A stretch of 64,000 nt of DNA from Poriferisodalis sp965214215 (GCF_965214215.1 NZ_CBDCBD010000003.1:62001-126000), one strand, 5' to 3'. Shown: positions 34,984 to 45,649, counted from the first letter of the stretch. Made by a program: numbers and translations. The notes: generated by a model from the letters alone, not told the origin.

Positions 34984-35923
34984 AGGTGACGAATTCTGAA
35001 CGGATCGCCCGTGCGACCGCCGCCGCTGCGAGCATCGCGACGAGATCAGCTTGGGTGTCGACTTCGCCTGTGGCGAGCAGGAACAAGGCGTCGCCGTCAA
35101 AATTCGTGTGCGGCGGCTCTATTGCCCGGGCGATGCCCGTGTGCGCAAGGTCGGCTGCCCGGCAAGCCTCCGGCTTGGTCAGACGAGCATTGGTGACCAC
35201 GCAGCCGATGGTGGTATTGCCGCGCTCGGGTGACTCGGGCTCTTCGGTGCCGCGCCCGGTGAATCCGGGTATCGCGTCGATCGCTGCATAGGGGTACCGC
35301 TCAGAACCAGGAGGCGCCGTACACCCGGCCAGCACGGTGCCATCAGTGTCGATGACATCGCCCAGGGCATTCACTGCCACCACAGCGCCAACGACGACCT
35401 CGCCCGAACGCTCCACCGCAGCGCCCAACCCGCCGGGCACCGAGAAATCTCGGCCGGCGACCTTGCCGATCGTGCAGCCACGCCCGACGCCGACCCGACC
35501 GGTTTCGGGCTCGGCGGCACTGGCGGCTTCACAGGCGGCCCAACCGGCCGCCGCAGTCGGACGTTCGCTGTCCGGCGACTGGATGTCGTACACGACCGCT
35601 CCGCCGACGACGGGCACGATGCTGTCGCGGATGTTGAGACCGCGGCCCTGCTCGGCACACCAGCGAACGACACCGTCGGCCGCTGCGAGGCCGAACACGC
35701 TGTTGCCGCACAACACCACGCCGTGACATTCGACGCCGGCGCCAGTCGAGCTGAGCGCAGCGGCCTCCCGAGTGCCGGGCGCCCCGCCCCGCACCGCGAT
35801 GGCGCCCAGGGTGCCTGGGGGCGGGAGCACGACGGTCACACCGGTCTCGGCGTCGTCATCGGTCCACGAACCCACCAGCACCGACGGCAACCCCAACGCC
35901 ATGGCCGCGCACCCTAGGCGCAA
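34982..35923 (-). CDS. P1-family peptidase (DmpA/L-aminopeptidase-like)
   Basis: The 313-residue protein resembles the DmpA/P1 N-terminal-nucleophile family of aminopeptidase/esterases, which self-cleave before a Ser or Thr. The likely cleavage site is Asn-Thr in ERGNTTIGCVVTNARLTK (near residues 232-249), with the family landmarks TGVTVVLPPPG, CHGVVLCGNSVFGLAAADGV and AAGWAACEAAS. Here the nucleophile appears to be Thr rather than Ser. A start at the internal Met (MALGLPSVLVGSW, 35902) may be the true one. It ends at a copy of the dispersed repeat. Confidence 0.8.
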   Translation of the reverse strand: MRLGCAAMALGLPSVLVGSWTDDDAETGVTVVLPPPGTLGAIAVRGGAPGTREAAALSSTGAGVECHGVVLCGNSVFGLAAADGVVRWCAEQGRGLNIRDSIVPVVGGAVVYDIQSPDSERPTAAAGWAACEAASAAEPETGRVGVGRGCTIGKVAGRDFSVPGGLGAAVERSGEVVVGAVVAVNALGDVIDTDGTVLAGCTAPPGSERYPYAAIDAIPGFTGRGTEEPESPERGNTTIGCVVTNARLTKPEACRAADLAHTGIARAIEPPHTNFDGDALFLLATGEVDTQADLVAMLAAAAVARAIRSEFVT

Positions 35924-36032
35924 TTGCGGCGTGTGCGTCTACATCCGCAACGGTGCCGATCCGGACCGTTCTTAGCCGTCTCTCACTTGGAGTCCCTACG
36001 TTGCAATTCGCCCGACGTGGAGGATCTTTCGC

Positions 36033-36773
36033 ATGCGCAAGCTTTCTTGGACCGTGCCGATGGCAGTCGTGGCGATCACCGCGCTGGCCGCAGCTTCCTG
36101 CGGCAGCAGTGATTCCAGCGGTCTCGCCACGCTCGAATCGGTGACGACCACAACCCCAGACAACTCCCTGACCGCCGCCGGCGTGGACGGGGCATCAGGG
36201 GCAGCCGACGCCAGCGAGACGACTGTCGCCGCCGCGGACGCAAGTGCCGAGGCAGACTCAACCTCAGATTCAGACCCAGGCACACCCGCCGAAATCACCG
36301 ACGAGGAACGCCTGCTCGACTTCGCCCAGTGCATGCGCGACAACGGCGTGGACTTCCCCGATCCGGTCGTGGAAGCCGACGGCACGATCGCGTTCGGCCG
36401 TCGATTCGGCCCAGGGGGCGCCGATCAAGATGACGAGAATCGCAGCCAAATCGGGCGGGATCCGGACCTGCCCGCAGCGCGAGCCGCATGCGACGGACTC
36501 ATCGAGGGCCTCGCCTTGGGCCCAGGCGGGCAGAATTTCGACGAGCTGCAGATTGAGCTCTTCGACCGCCTGCTCGAGTTTGCTCAGTGCATGCGCGACA
36601 ACGGCATCGACATCGCCGACCCGGATCCGAACGCCTTCGGGCGAGGAGGCAGCGGCCCAGGGTCTGGGGGGCCATTTGGCGGGATTGACCTCGACGACGG
36701 CGACGACAGCGCTGCGTTCGAGCTCTGCAGCGAGCACTTGCCCACTGCAGGGCGCTTCGGCGGCCGGCAATGA
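36033..36773 (+). CDS. Secreted lipoprotein with two CMRDNG repeats
   Basis: A signal peptide ends in a lipobox (ITALAAASCGSS, Cys23), then a Thr/Ala/Asp-rich linker to about residue 88. Two related repeats follow, LLDFAQCMRDNGVDFPDP (94-111) and LLEFAQCMRDNGIDIADP (180-197), with further cysteines at 153 and about 232 that could make disulfides. I recall similar lipoproteins next to efflux adaptors in actinobacteria, but the role is unknown. A GGAGGAT ribosome site is 8 nt before the ATG. The stop overlaps the next start (ATGA), so it is the first gene of the ABC export operon. Confidence 0.75.
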   Translation: MRKLSWTVPMAVVAITALAAASCGSSDSSGLATLESVTTTTPDNSLTAAGVDGASGAADASETTVAAADASAEADSTSDSDPGTPAEITDEERLLDFAQCMRDNGVDFPDPVVEADGTIAFGRRFGPGGADQDDENRSQIGRDPDLPAARAACDGLIEGLALGPGGQNFDELQIELFDRLLEFAQCMRDNGIDIADPDPNAFGRGGSGPGSGGPFGGIDLDDGDDSAAFELCSEHLPTAGRFGGRQ

Positions 36774-38853
36774 CCGTGCGGTCCAAGCGCCGGGCGCTGC
36801 GAGCAACGGCAGCGGCAATTCTCATCGTTGCCGTCGGCGCAGCCGCACTGGTCGCGATCGGGAACGGCGCCGACGACGATGCGGACTCCCAAGGAGAGTC
36901 AAGCCTCAGCACAACGCTCATCAGCCAGCGCGACCTGACCGAGTACACCGAGATCAGCGGAACGCTGGACTATGAGGGAACGGTCACGCTCACAGCCCGC
37001 AGCAACGGCGTACTCATGCATCTCGCCGGCGAGGGGACCGTTGTACGGCAGGGCGAGCAGCTCTATCTCGTCGTCTACGAGCCCACCGATGAAGACACAG
37101 CTCGCGTGCTCGCCGAGGTGGCATCGGCCCAAGATGGGCTCTCGACGGCATCGGACAACTTGAGCGAAGCCATGTCGGGGCCGAGCGATGCTGAGGCTGC
37201 TACGGCACGAGCTGCGGTCACCGAGGCCATCGAGGAGCGCGACCACCTGCTCGAACCGCCGAGCACTGCGGACCTCAACAGCGCACAAGCAGCGGTCGCG
37301 GCCGCATCGGAGGCACTTGAGGCGCTCGGCAATCCCACCGCCGCCGACCTCGCGGCGGCCCGTGTCGAGGTCGCCAACGCCGAAGCGGCACTGACCACGC
37401 TGAAGACGGGTGCATCGCAAGCCGAGATCGACTCCGCACGAGCCGCCGTGCAGACCGCCTCAGAAGCTCTCGCCACCCTGAACGCTGGGGCGTCCCAAGC
37501 AGAAATCGATACGGCCACAGCGGCACGGCGCGCGGCCCGGGAACGGCTCCGCGACGAACTTCAATATTCGGACAATGAGGTCGAGATCGACTTGGCGCGT
37601 GCGGAACTGCTGACTGCCGAAGAACACCTCGCCGATCTGCTGGCGGGCCCGACCCAAGCCGAGATCGACGACGCCGAGTCCACAGTGCTCACCGCCCAAG
37701 AGGCACTCGCCGAACTCCTGGCAGGCCCGACCCAAGCCGAGATCGACGACGCCGAGTCCAAAGTGCTCACCGCCCAAGAGCGCCTGGAACTTCTCGAGAA
37801 TCCGACCGATGTCCGATTCGAGCAGGCTCGTGCCGATCTCGCGACGGCCAGAGAATCTCTCGCTGATCTGGTCGACGGTGCGTCGGCGGCGGAACTCGAG
37901 TCAGCGGACGCCGCAGTCCTGGCCGCCGAGCAGGCCCTTGCTGATCTTCTCGCCGAACCGTCTGCGGAAGAACTCTCCGCTCTCGAGTCTTCGTTGGCAA
38001 GCGCTGAAGCAGCTCTTCGCAGCGCTCAAGCCGACGCGGCCGCTTACGCCGAGACCTACCGCCCGCTGTTCGTCATGTACGGCGGGATTCCGGCCTATCG
38101 AAACATGACTGTTGGCCTCGAAGGCGCCGACGTTGCCCAACTCGAAGCAAACCTTGCCGAACTGGGATTCGGCGACGACGAAGCGTTCGAGGTCGACGGA
38201 ATCTTCGACCTGCACACTGCTGCGGCGGTGCGCAGCTGGCAAGAGCACACCGACCAGCACGTCGACGGCACAGTGAGCACCGCAGATGTGCTGTTCACCG
38301 CTGGGCCCGTGCAGATCGGCTCGTGGGGCCAGGGCGTCGAAGTGGGCCAAGACAGCGAGGTCGGCGCGACACTCGCGCCGCTCACCGTGATCGAGACGCC
38401 TGGAGGTGGCGGTATGGCGACCACGCAGCGGGTCATCGCCAGCTTGCCGCTCAGCGATCGCGACCTGATCTCAGTGGGAATCGCCGTCAACGTCGAACTG
38501 CCGGACGACACCGACGTGGCGGGTTCGGTCACCGCCATCAACCCGACGCCTGCACTCGACGCTCAGTCCGGCGAGAACACCGTCGAGGTCACGATCCTGC
38601 TCACCGAACCTGCGTCGCCGGTGTGGATCGGCGCGACGGTGACGGTGGAGGTCACCGAGACGCTGATTCGGGACGCATTGGTGGTACCCGCCACCGCCCT
38701 GCTGGCCCTCGTCGAGGGCGGCTACGCCGTCGAGGTGCTGGACGAGGACGGAACCACGCGTCTCGTCGGCATCGAGACCGGACTGTTCGTCGACGGTGAT
38801 GTCGAAGTCGCCAGCGGGGAGCTGGCAGCCGGAATGCACGTCGTGGTTCCCCG

Positions 38854-38857
<4 letters not shown>
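36770..38857 (+). CDS. HlyD-like efflux adaptor with peptidoglycan-binding domain
   Basis: A 695-residue membrane-fusion-type protein. The order is a basic N-terminus and one membrane helix (residues 15-30); the first half of a lipoyl-like barrel (EYTEISGTLDYEGTVTLTARSNG); a long Ala/Glu-rich coiled coil (about 100-420) made of repeated blocks such as AGPTQAEIDDAES; a PG_binding_1 domain (about 447-510, DVAQLEANLAELGFGDD...AVRSWQEHTDQHVDGTVS); then the second barrel half and a C-terminal GATVTVEVTETLIRDALVVPATALL. This matches adaptors of actinobacterial MacB-type systems. An internal 78-bp tandem duplication lies in the coiled coil. It overlaps both neighbours by 4 nt. Confidence 0.88.
37640..37795 (+). 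repeat. 78-bp in-frame tandem duplication in the adaptor coiled coil
   Basis: Two adjacent units, each 26 codons and beginning LAGPTQAEIDDAES, are nearly identical at the DNA level (from 37640 and 37718); the second drifts near its end. An exact multiple of three keeps the heptad frame, lengthening the coiled coil by one block. The degenerate blocks on either side (TGASQAEIDSAR, NAGASQAEIDTA) look like older copies of the same event. Confidence 0.8.
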
Positions 38858-39657
<800 letters not shown>

Positions 39658-40900
39658 TCGGGCCGCAGTGACCGCGCCGCTCGCACCCAGCCGGCTGCGG
39701 TTGTCCGAGGTCATTCGGGTCGGTCTCGGTTCCTTGGCGGCCCGCAAGCTCCGTTCGGTCTTGTCGGCACTCGGCATAGCCATCGGGATCGCATCGCTGG
39801 TGAGCGTTCTCGGCCTGTCGGATTCCTCGAAATCGGCTCTGCTTGACCAGATCGGCGCGCTCGGCACGAATTTGCTGACCGTCGAAGCCGGGTCAGGGTT
39901 CGGAGCGGGCGATTCGGCGCTCCCGCAGACCGCAGTTGCGACCGTCGGGCGTGTCGCCACCGTCGAGGCAACTGCAGCGGTGTACAGCGTCGATGTCGGC
40001 GTCTACCGAAATGACTTTGTGCCTGCGGACCAAACCGGGGGCATCAGGGTGTTCGCAACCGATCCGGGTCTGTTGGAGACCTTGCACGGCACGGTCAAGG
40101 ACGGCTCGTTCCTCACCGAGGGGACCAGGTCGCATCCGGTCGCCGTCGTCGGCTCGGTAGCAGCTGAGCGTCTCGGCATTCGCAACCTTGACGTTCCCGT
40201 CGAGCTGTACATCGGCGAGCACTGGGTCGAGGTCGTGGGCGTGCTGGAGCCATTCGCGCTCGCAGCAGATCTGGACCGCGCCGTGTTGATCGGGGATCAG
40301 GCGGCGGAGGACTACTTCGACACCGAGGGGGCCCCGACGGTCGTGTACGTCCGCGTCGACCAAGCTCACATCGACGCCACCCGTGATGTGCTCGCTGGGA
40401 CCATCGATCCCGAGAACCCCGAGGAAGTGGAAATCAGCCGTCCGTCAGACCTGCTCGAGGCACAATCGGCTGCCGAGAGTTCCTTCACCGGTCTGTTCTT
40501 GGGCTTGGGAGCGGTGGCTCTGCTCGTCGGTGCGATCGGCGTCGCGAACGTCATGGTGATCGGAGTCATCGAACGGCGCAGCGAAATCGGACTGCGCCGG
40601 GCGATCGGAGCGACCCGGGCACACATCCGTCGACAGTTCCTCATCGAGGCCCTGACGCTCGCTTCGCTGGGTGGCACCGTCGGCGTCCTGCTGGGCGTGG
40701 CCGTGACATACGTCTACGCGACAGCGCAGGGCTGGCGCGTGATCATTCCGCCCATTGCGCCGATCGGCGGGATCGCTGCTGCCGTGCTGATCGGAGCAAT
40801 CGCCGGCTTGTATCCGGCAATCCGGGCAGCCAAGGTGTCGCCCACCGAAGCGCTCCGCTCCGACTGATCCGCTGGACTGTCGGAGAAGCTGCGGCGAGCG

Positions 40901-41857
40901 CTACTCGCCGGATTGGGCGCCGCTGGAACTGGCGGCCGGGCTGTTTGTCTCGCGGAACATCTCGCCCATGGCCGCGACGGCACCGAGCACACCGCTGGTG
41001 TCGAGCGGCAGGAAGATCTTGGTGGCCTGACCGTCCGCGATGCCTTGTAGCGCTTCGAGGTACTTGATGGCGATCAGGTCGTCGGTGGGATCGCCGTTGT
41101 GGATCGCCATGAAGACCCGCTCGATGGCTTGGCCCTCGCCTTCGGCGACCGTGAGCTTCTGGTACTTGTCGGCATCGGCGACTCGCTTGATCGCCTCAGC
41201 CTCGCCTTCTGCCCGCAGGATCTGGGACTGCTTCACACCCTCCGCCTGCAGGATCGCCGCGCGCTTCTCGCCCTCGGCCTCGGTGACCGCCGCGCGCCGA
41301 TCGCGCTCTGCCTTCATCTGACGGTGCATCGCCGTGGTCACGTCGGCTGGCGGCTCGATGCGCTGGATCTCGACGCGCACCACACGAGTACCCCACTTGT
41401 CGGTGGCATCGTCGAGGATCTGTCGCAGCTTGGAGTTGATGACCTCGCGTGACACCAGCGCATCGTCGAGCTGCAGATCGCCGATCACGTTGCGGAGGTT
41501 GGTCTGGGCCAGCTTCGTCACGGCGATGATGAAGTTGCCGACCGCATACTTCAGCTTCACCGGGTCGGTGGGCTCGTAGTAGATGACAGCATCGACGGTG
41601 ACCGCCACGTTGTCCTTGGTGATGACCTCCTGCGGTGGCACGTCCACCACCTGCTCACGCATGTCCACCTTCAAGATCCGCTGGATGAACGGGATCACAA
41701 AGCGCAGACCGGGCTCGACGGTGGATCGGTACTTGCCCAAGTTCTCAACGAGGCCCTGTTCGAAGGGACGGACGATGCGCAAGCCCTTCGCGGCGATCAC
41801 GAAGATCGCCAGTGCGACTATTGCCAGGAGGATGACTCCCGGTTCGATGCTGTCCAT
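40901..41857 (-). CDS. SPFH/band-7 family protein
   Basis: A 318-residue stomatin-like protein. One N-terminal membrane helix (VILLAIVALAIFVIAAKGL) precedes a band-7 domain (RIVRPFEQGLVENLGKYRSTVEPGLRFVIPFIQRI) and a charged coiled coil (about 180-240: KAERDRRAAVTEAEGEKRAAI). It is the canonical partner of the upstream NfeD gene: its ATG overlaps the NfeD stop in TGATG, after a GAGGAG ribosome site. The pair is thought to organise membrane microdomains or protease access. A TTG one codon earlier is possible. Confidence 0.92.
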   Translation of the reverse strand: MDSIEPGVILLAIVALAIFVIAAKGLRIVRPFEQGLVENLGKYRSTVEPGLRFVIPFIQRILKVDMREQVVDVPPQEVITKDNVAVTVDAVIYYEPTDPVKLKYAVGNFIIAVTKLAQTNLRNVIGDLQLDDALVSREVINSKLRQILDDATDKWGTRVVRVEIQRIEPPADVTTAMHRQMKAERDRRAAVTEAEGEKRAAILQAEGVKQSQILRAEGEAEAIKRVADADKYQKLTVAEGEGQAIERVFMAIHNGDPTDDLIAIKYLEALQGIADGQATKIFLPLDTSGVLGAVAAMGEMFRETNSPAASSSGAQSGE

Positions 41858-42462
41858 CAATCGCTCCTCGGAGTGTCTGAGTGTTCGTTCTGGTCGCCGC
41901 TGTCAGAGCCCGACTCGCTCGTGTCAGCTTCTGCGCTGTCTTCCGGGCTTGCTTCCGCGGCGGGCGCGACCATTGGGTCACTATGACGCACGTAGTCCGG
42001 GGGTGGCGGCTCGGCAAGCTCGACGAGCAGCTTGGTGCCACGCAATGCAGTGACCCGTACGAGGGAGCCCTCTTCGATCGGTCCGGAATCGGCGACTGCC
42101 CGCCACTCGTCCGACTCAACTCGGACGCGTCCCGTGTTCTCGACGAGGTCGATGTCCTCGATGACCCGGGCGTCCATGCCGACGTACCGATTCGCGCCGA
42201 CCGGGAGATCGTCAGGCCGGTCCTGGCGGCGCATGAAACGGCGCAGAATCAGCATGGATACGCCGGTGCCGCCGAAGAAGAGCAGCCACTGCACGCCGCC
42301 ATGAAGATCGATCCACGCGGCGGCCGAAGCCAGCACGGCGCCCAAGGCGAACGGCAGCAAGAAGAAACCGGCGGTGAAGATCTCGCCGATGCCCATGACC
42401 ATCGCTACCGCAACCCAGACCCATCGCCACAGTTCGTTGTCCACCCGAACCCCCGCGTGCAT
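41857..42462 (-). CDS. NfeD-like membrane protein
   Basis: A 201-residue short NfeD-type protein: two or three helices (residues 12-60, FLLPFALGAVLASAAAWIDLHGGVQWLLFFGGTG) followed by the NfeD OB-fold (VGMDARVIEDIDLVENTGRVRVESDEWRAVADSGPIEEGSLVRVTALRGTKLLVE) and an acidic disordered tail. It lacks the ClpP-like protease domain of long NfeD forms. It is coupled to the SPFH gene downstream and 49 nt downstream of mutM on the same strand. Confidence 0.88.
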   Translation of the reverse strand: MHAGVRVDNELWRWVWVAVAMVMGIGEIFTAGFFLLPFALGAVLASAAAWIDLHGGVQWLLFFGGTGVSMLILRRFMRRQDRPDDLPVGANRYVGMDARVIEDIDLVENTGRVRVESDEWRAVADSGPIEEGSLVRVTALRGTKLLVELAEPPPPDYVRHSDPMVAPAAEASPEDSAEADTSESGSDSGDQNEHSDTPRSD

Positions 42463-42511
42463 CGTTGGATGTGCTGCAAGTATGCCCGGCTGCAGCGAGG
42501 CCGCTGCCGCG

Positions 42512-43390
42512 CTAACGCCTTTGGCAGGCAGGGCACCACGTGCTCGAGCGTTGATCTAGCACCCGGCGGCGCAATTCGGTGCCGCAGCGCACGCACGGTT
42601 CGCCCGCGCGGCCGTAGCAGACGAAGTACTTCTGATTGTCGCCGGCGCCGGTGAGGCTGTAGTAGTCGCGCAGCGTGCTGCCGCCGCGCTCGATGCTCGC
42701 GACCAGCACATCGCGCAGCGCTGCCAGCAGCAGCTCCGCTCGCGGCCGCGAGATCGCGCGAGCTGACGGGTTGATGCACGCCAAGAACAACGCTTCGTCG
42801 GCGTAGATGTTCCCGATGCCGGCGACGAGGCGCTGGTGCAGCAGCTGTGTCTTGATGCGCTGGCTCGACCTCCGGCTCGCTCGCCAGAACGCTGCTGCGT
42901 CGAAGCCCTCATCCAACGGCTCTGGACCCATTGCCGCCAGCGTGGGCAGATCGCGGTAGTCGCCCCGGTCGCAGACGGCAATCCGGCCGAACCGGCGAAC
43001 ATCATGCAGGCAGAGCACCTCGTCGCTGTCGAGACGCCACCAGGCACGCACATATGGGTCGTCAGCGCTGACTGCTCTTGGGGCCATGGCCTCCGCCGCC
43101 GATCCATCGACGGGCCGAGGCGGCGGCAAGTCGTCGCGTGCCGCAGTGGACGTGTCGGCAAAGCACAGCCGCCCGGTCATGCCGAGATGCGTGATCAAGT
43201 CACGGCCGCAGTCCAGCTCGGCAATCAGGTACTTGCCGCGCCGTCGCAATGCCTCGACTTCGCTACCCACCGCATCGACGCCGGATGCGAACTTACGCGA
43301 CGGATGAGCCCAGGCATCGGTGATCCGCCGTGCGGCCAGAGACGGTTCCAACTGTCGCCGGACGACTTCGACTTCGGGAAGCTCAGGCAT
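42512..43390 (-). CDS. mutM: Formamidopyrimidine-DNA glycosylase
   Basis: Fpg/MutM removes oxidised purines such as 8-oxoguanine and nicks the abasic site. The 292-residue protein starts MPELPEVEVVRR, where the mature Pro is the catalytic nucleophile and Glu follows; it has the conserved Lys in RRRGKYLI, a GIGNIYADEALF helix-two-turn-helix, and a C-terminal zinc finger (CYGRAGEPCVRCGTE ... CPACQ). An insertion of about 25 residues (PPPRPVDGSAAEAMAPR) follows HLGMTGRL. It lies downstream of an enoyl-CoA hydratase gene by 59 nt. Confidence 0.94.
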   Translation of the reverse strand: MPELPEVEVVRRQLEPSLAARRITDAWAHPSRKFASGVDAVGSEVEALRRRGKYLIAELDCGRDLITHLGMTGRLCFADTSTAARDDLPPPRPVDGSAAEAMAPRAVSADDPYVRAWWRLDSDEVLCLHDVRRFGRIAVCDRGDYRDLPTLAAMGPEPLDEGFDAAAFWRASRRSSQRIKTQLLHQRLVAGIGNIYADEALFLACINPSARAISRPRAELLLAALRDVLVASIERGGSTLRDYYSLTGAGDNQKYFVCYGRAGEPCVRCGTELRRRVLDQRSSTWCPACQRR

Positions 43391-43449
43391 CGCTGGCCCG
43401 TCGGCAACCAGCGAGCAGCGATGCGGTCCGGGGCTTCGGCAGGACTGGC

Positions 43450-44253
43450 CTACCGGAACTTTGGCGGGCGCTTCTCAAGGAACGCAGCGACTGCCTCACG
43501 GTGATCGTCCGATGCGCGAGCCACATTCAGCGCTTCCATCTCACGACGCTGCACGGCCCGCAGATCGGTGTCGGATCCATTGTCGGACAGGAGCTGCTTG
43601 GTCAACTGCAGCATGGTCGGCGGATTCTCCGCGTAGCTGCGCGCGCGGGCGAGCGCTGCTTCGAAGACGTCCCCGTCGGTGACTTCGTCGACGAGGCCCA
43701 GCTCGGCTGCCTCGGTTCCGAGGACGATCCGGCCGGACAGTGCCAGATCCGAGGCCGCTCCCCAGCCGCATCGCTGGATGAGGATGTGCGACGACGCCAG
43801 CTCCGGCGTCACGCCCATCTTGACGAAACGGCACGAAAGCTTCGCATTGCTGTGGGCTACCAGAAAATCCATGGACAAGACCATCGTGAGGCCGACGCCG
43901 ATCGAGGCGCCGTTGATGGCCGCCACCATGGGCTTGGAGCTGCGCACGAGATTGACCCAGTCGTCTGCCGCGGCATCATCACCGGCGGCGGCTTCACCCA
44001 CGCTGCCACCCGCTTCGTCTGCGGCATCAATCCGGGCGGCAAAGACCTCAGCGATGTCTGCGCCGGCGCAGAAGCCGCGACCCGCACCGGTGATGACGAA
44101 GGCGCCGACCGACGGATCGTCGTTGCCGCTCGTCACAGCGTGGGTCAGCTCCGATTGCATGCGCGGTGTCCACGCGTTCAGCTTCTCGGGCCGGTTCAGC
44201 GTCAGCACCCGCACGTCGTCGTGGTCGCTGACAGTGATCTGCTCGTAGTCCAT
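43450..44253 (-). CDS. Enoyl-CoA hydratase/isomerase family protein
   Basis: A 267-residue crotonase-fold protein: DHDDVRVLTLNRPEKLNAWTP, oxyanion segment VITGAGRGFCAGADI with a 25-residue acidic insert after it, INGASIGVGLTMVLSMDFLVAHSNAKLSC, and the VKMGVTPELASSHILIQR region. The usual second Glu position holds a Thr/Pro-Glu arrangement, so hydratase versus isomerase cannot be decided. Its start is followed upstream by tandem hairpin repeats, and mutM follows downstream. Confidence 0.86.
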   Translation of the reverse strand: MDYEQITVSDHDDVRVLTLNRPEKLNAWTPRMQSELTHAVTSGNDDPSVGAFVITGAGRGFCAGADIAEVFAARIDAADEAGGSVGEAAAGDDAAADDWVNLVRSSKPMVAAINGASIGVGLTMVLSMDFLVAHSNAKLSCRFVKMGVTPELASSHILIQRCGWGAASDLALSGRIVLGTEAAELGLVDEVTDGDVFEAALARARSYAENPPTMLQLTKQLLSDNGSDTDLRAVQRREMEALNVARASDDHREAVAAFLEKRPPKFR

Positions 44254-44307
44254 CTGATGCTCCCCGGTTCGCCAGATCGGCCTACAGCATGGCCGGTGCC
44301 TGCACCG

Positions 44308-44437
44308 CTTTGCTCACGCAGCGATCAGCGATGCGGTGTTTGATGCGGCATCGCTCACGCAGCGATGCGATGTCTGATGCGGCATCGCTCACGCAGCGAT
44401 GCGATGTCTGATGCGGCATCGCTCACGCAGCGATGCC
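44308..44437. repeat. Tandem 34-bp hairpin repeats
   Basis: Two perfect units, each beginning GCATCGCTCACGCAGCGATG and ending GCGATGTCTGATGCG (44348-44381 and 44382-44415), are followed by a third partial unit. A diverged copy precedes them from about 44308. Each unit carries CATCGCT-CACGC-AGCGATG, a perfect 7-bp stem with a 5-nt loop. The last unit supplies the final codons and TGA of the RecB-family gene. No spacers of the CRISPR kind exist: the units abut. Confidence 0.85.
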
Positions 44438-45298
44438 GTTCCTCCGCTGGTGCTCGAGCTGGCCTTCGGGACAGTCGTCGCGATAGGGGCACCAGCTGCA
44501 CAACGGGCCCGGGGTGGGTTCGAATCGGCCCGTCGCTGTGGCCTCGGCGATGCGATCCCATGTGCTGCAGTGCTGGTCGACCGCCGCCGAGACCGCTTCT
44601 GGGTCGAACGGGCGGGCGATCTCAGTGGGCCGGCGTTCCCCGCGGCCGGCACCCGTCTCGCCCAGGTACAGCAGCCGCACGTCGCTGACGTCATCGCCCA
44701 CAGACTCAAGCGCAGCTGCATATAACCAGACCTGCGACAGGCGGCTGTCGACAAAGCGCTGCGGGGGCGGACGGCCCGTCTTGTAGTCGGTGACGCGCAG
44801 TCCGGCGGGCACCCGGTCGACAAGATCCACAATGCCCCGGAACGGCACTCCTTCGAGCGAGGTATGAACATCGCGCTCACGATCCACCACGTCGACCTCG
44901 ACGGGATCCACCAACGCGAAGTAGCCCTCGATGTCCGTCCACGCATTCCATCGAAAGGCCCGTTCTTGGTCTTCGGGCAATTCCAGCGCCATGAAATCGG
45001 AATTTGCAGCGAGCTGCGGCCACAGGTCTCGGCAGATTGCACGCGCACGCTCAAGCGTTCGCTGTGAGGGTGCGACCGCAAGCAGCTCCTCCAGCACGTG
45101 ATGCACAAACGTGCCGCGCAACGCGGGCTCTCCCGGGGGGTCTGGCCGCTTGTCGACGTAGCGGAACTTCCAGCGCCTCGCGCACTGCCGGAAGGTCGAC
45201 GCGCCCGAAGGACTCAAGCTCTTCGGAGCCTCCACCACTCGAGCATCGTCGGCAATGACGCTGCCGGCGCGGGGTTCCACATTCACAGCGTGGCCCAT
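44423..45298 (-). CDS. RecB-family PD-(D/E)XK nuclease with Fe-S-type cysteines
   Basis: A 291-residue single-domain nuclease: SPSGASTFRQCARRWKF at the N-terminus, a GTFVHHVLEELL helix, active-site Asp158 in FRGIVDLVD, DYKTG at 171-175 and a QVWLYA segment. Four cysteines (39, 267, 270, 276, in CSWCPYRDDC) match the [4Fe-4S] arrangement of Cas4/AddB-like nucleases. There is no CRISPR locus in the window, so the RecB-family exonuclease label is preferred to Cas4. The C-terminal GIAA and stop lie in the tandem hairpin repeat, which suggests the tail was remodelled by it. Confidence 0.83.
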   Translation of the reverse strand: MGHAVNVEPRAGSVIADDARVVEAPKSLSPSGASTFRQCARRWKFRYVDKRPDPPGEPALRGTFVHHVLEELLAVAPSQRTLERARAICRDLWPQLAANSDFMALELPEDQERAFRWNAWTDIEGYFALVDPVEVDVVDRERDVHTSLEGVPFRGIVDLVDRVPAGLRVTDYKTGRPPPQRFVDSRLSQVWLYAAALESVGDDVSDVRLLYLGETGAGRGERRPTEIARPFDPEAVSAAVDQHCSTWDRIAEATATGRFEPTPGPLCSWCPYRDDCPEGQLEHQRRNGIAA

Positions 45299-45322
45299 CT
45301 CAACATCGCAAGCGTGGATGGT

Positions 45323-45604
45323 TCAACGGCGACGGCGCCAGCGCCGCCACAGCCACCACGCCACGACTGCCGCAACCAGCCATCCGGCGGCGAGAGCGCC
45401 TCCGAATGCCGCAAGCAGGCGGCGGTCGACCGGTTCGGCATGGCGCGGCAAGAGGTGCGACGCGGGCGCAGGAGCCGGGTCGGCATCGGTGTCGGCGGGT
45501 GAGACAGGCGGTGCGTCCGCAGCCTCGGCCGACCGCAGGTCACCCGGGAGCGCGACCGTCGGTTCGACGCTCGGCCGTGGTCGGTTCGGGTCGTAGTTGG
45601 CCAT
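45323..45604 (-). CDS. Small tail-anchored membrane protein
   Basis: A 93-residue protein with a 60-residue Pro/Ala/Asp-rich N-terminal region, one hydrophobic helix (residues 65-85, AAFGGALAAGWLVAAVVAWWL) and an Arg-rich C-terminus (WRRWRRRR). This is a positive tail after the helix, consistent with an anchor that leaves the N-terminal part outside or a C-in topology. No family recognised. It is between ParA (45 nt away) and the RecB-like gene on the same strand. Confidence 0.6.
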   Translation of the reverse strand: MANYDPNRPRPSVEPTVALPGDLRSAEAADAPPVSPADTDADPAPAPASHLLPRHAEPVDRRLLAAFGGALAAGWLVAAVVAWWLWRRWRRRR

Positions 45605-45649
45605 AGTGAAACCCCGCAGCGGCGCGCAATTCGAGCGTACCGCCAGCTC

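Noticed and set aside
44348..44437. CRISPR array in the 34-bp tandem repeats next to a Cas4-like nuclease
   Set aside because: The units abut with no unique spacers and no other cas gene is present; the nuclease is better called RecB-family.
44515..44530. GGGTTCGAATCGGCCC, T-arm-like
   Set aside because: It is inside the RecB-family gene and has no cloverleaf partners.
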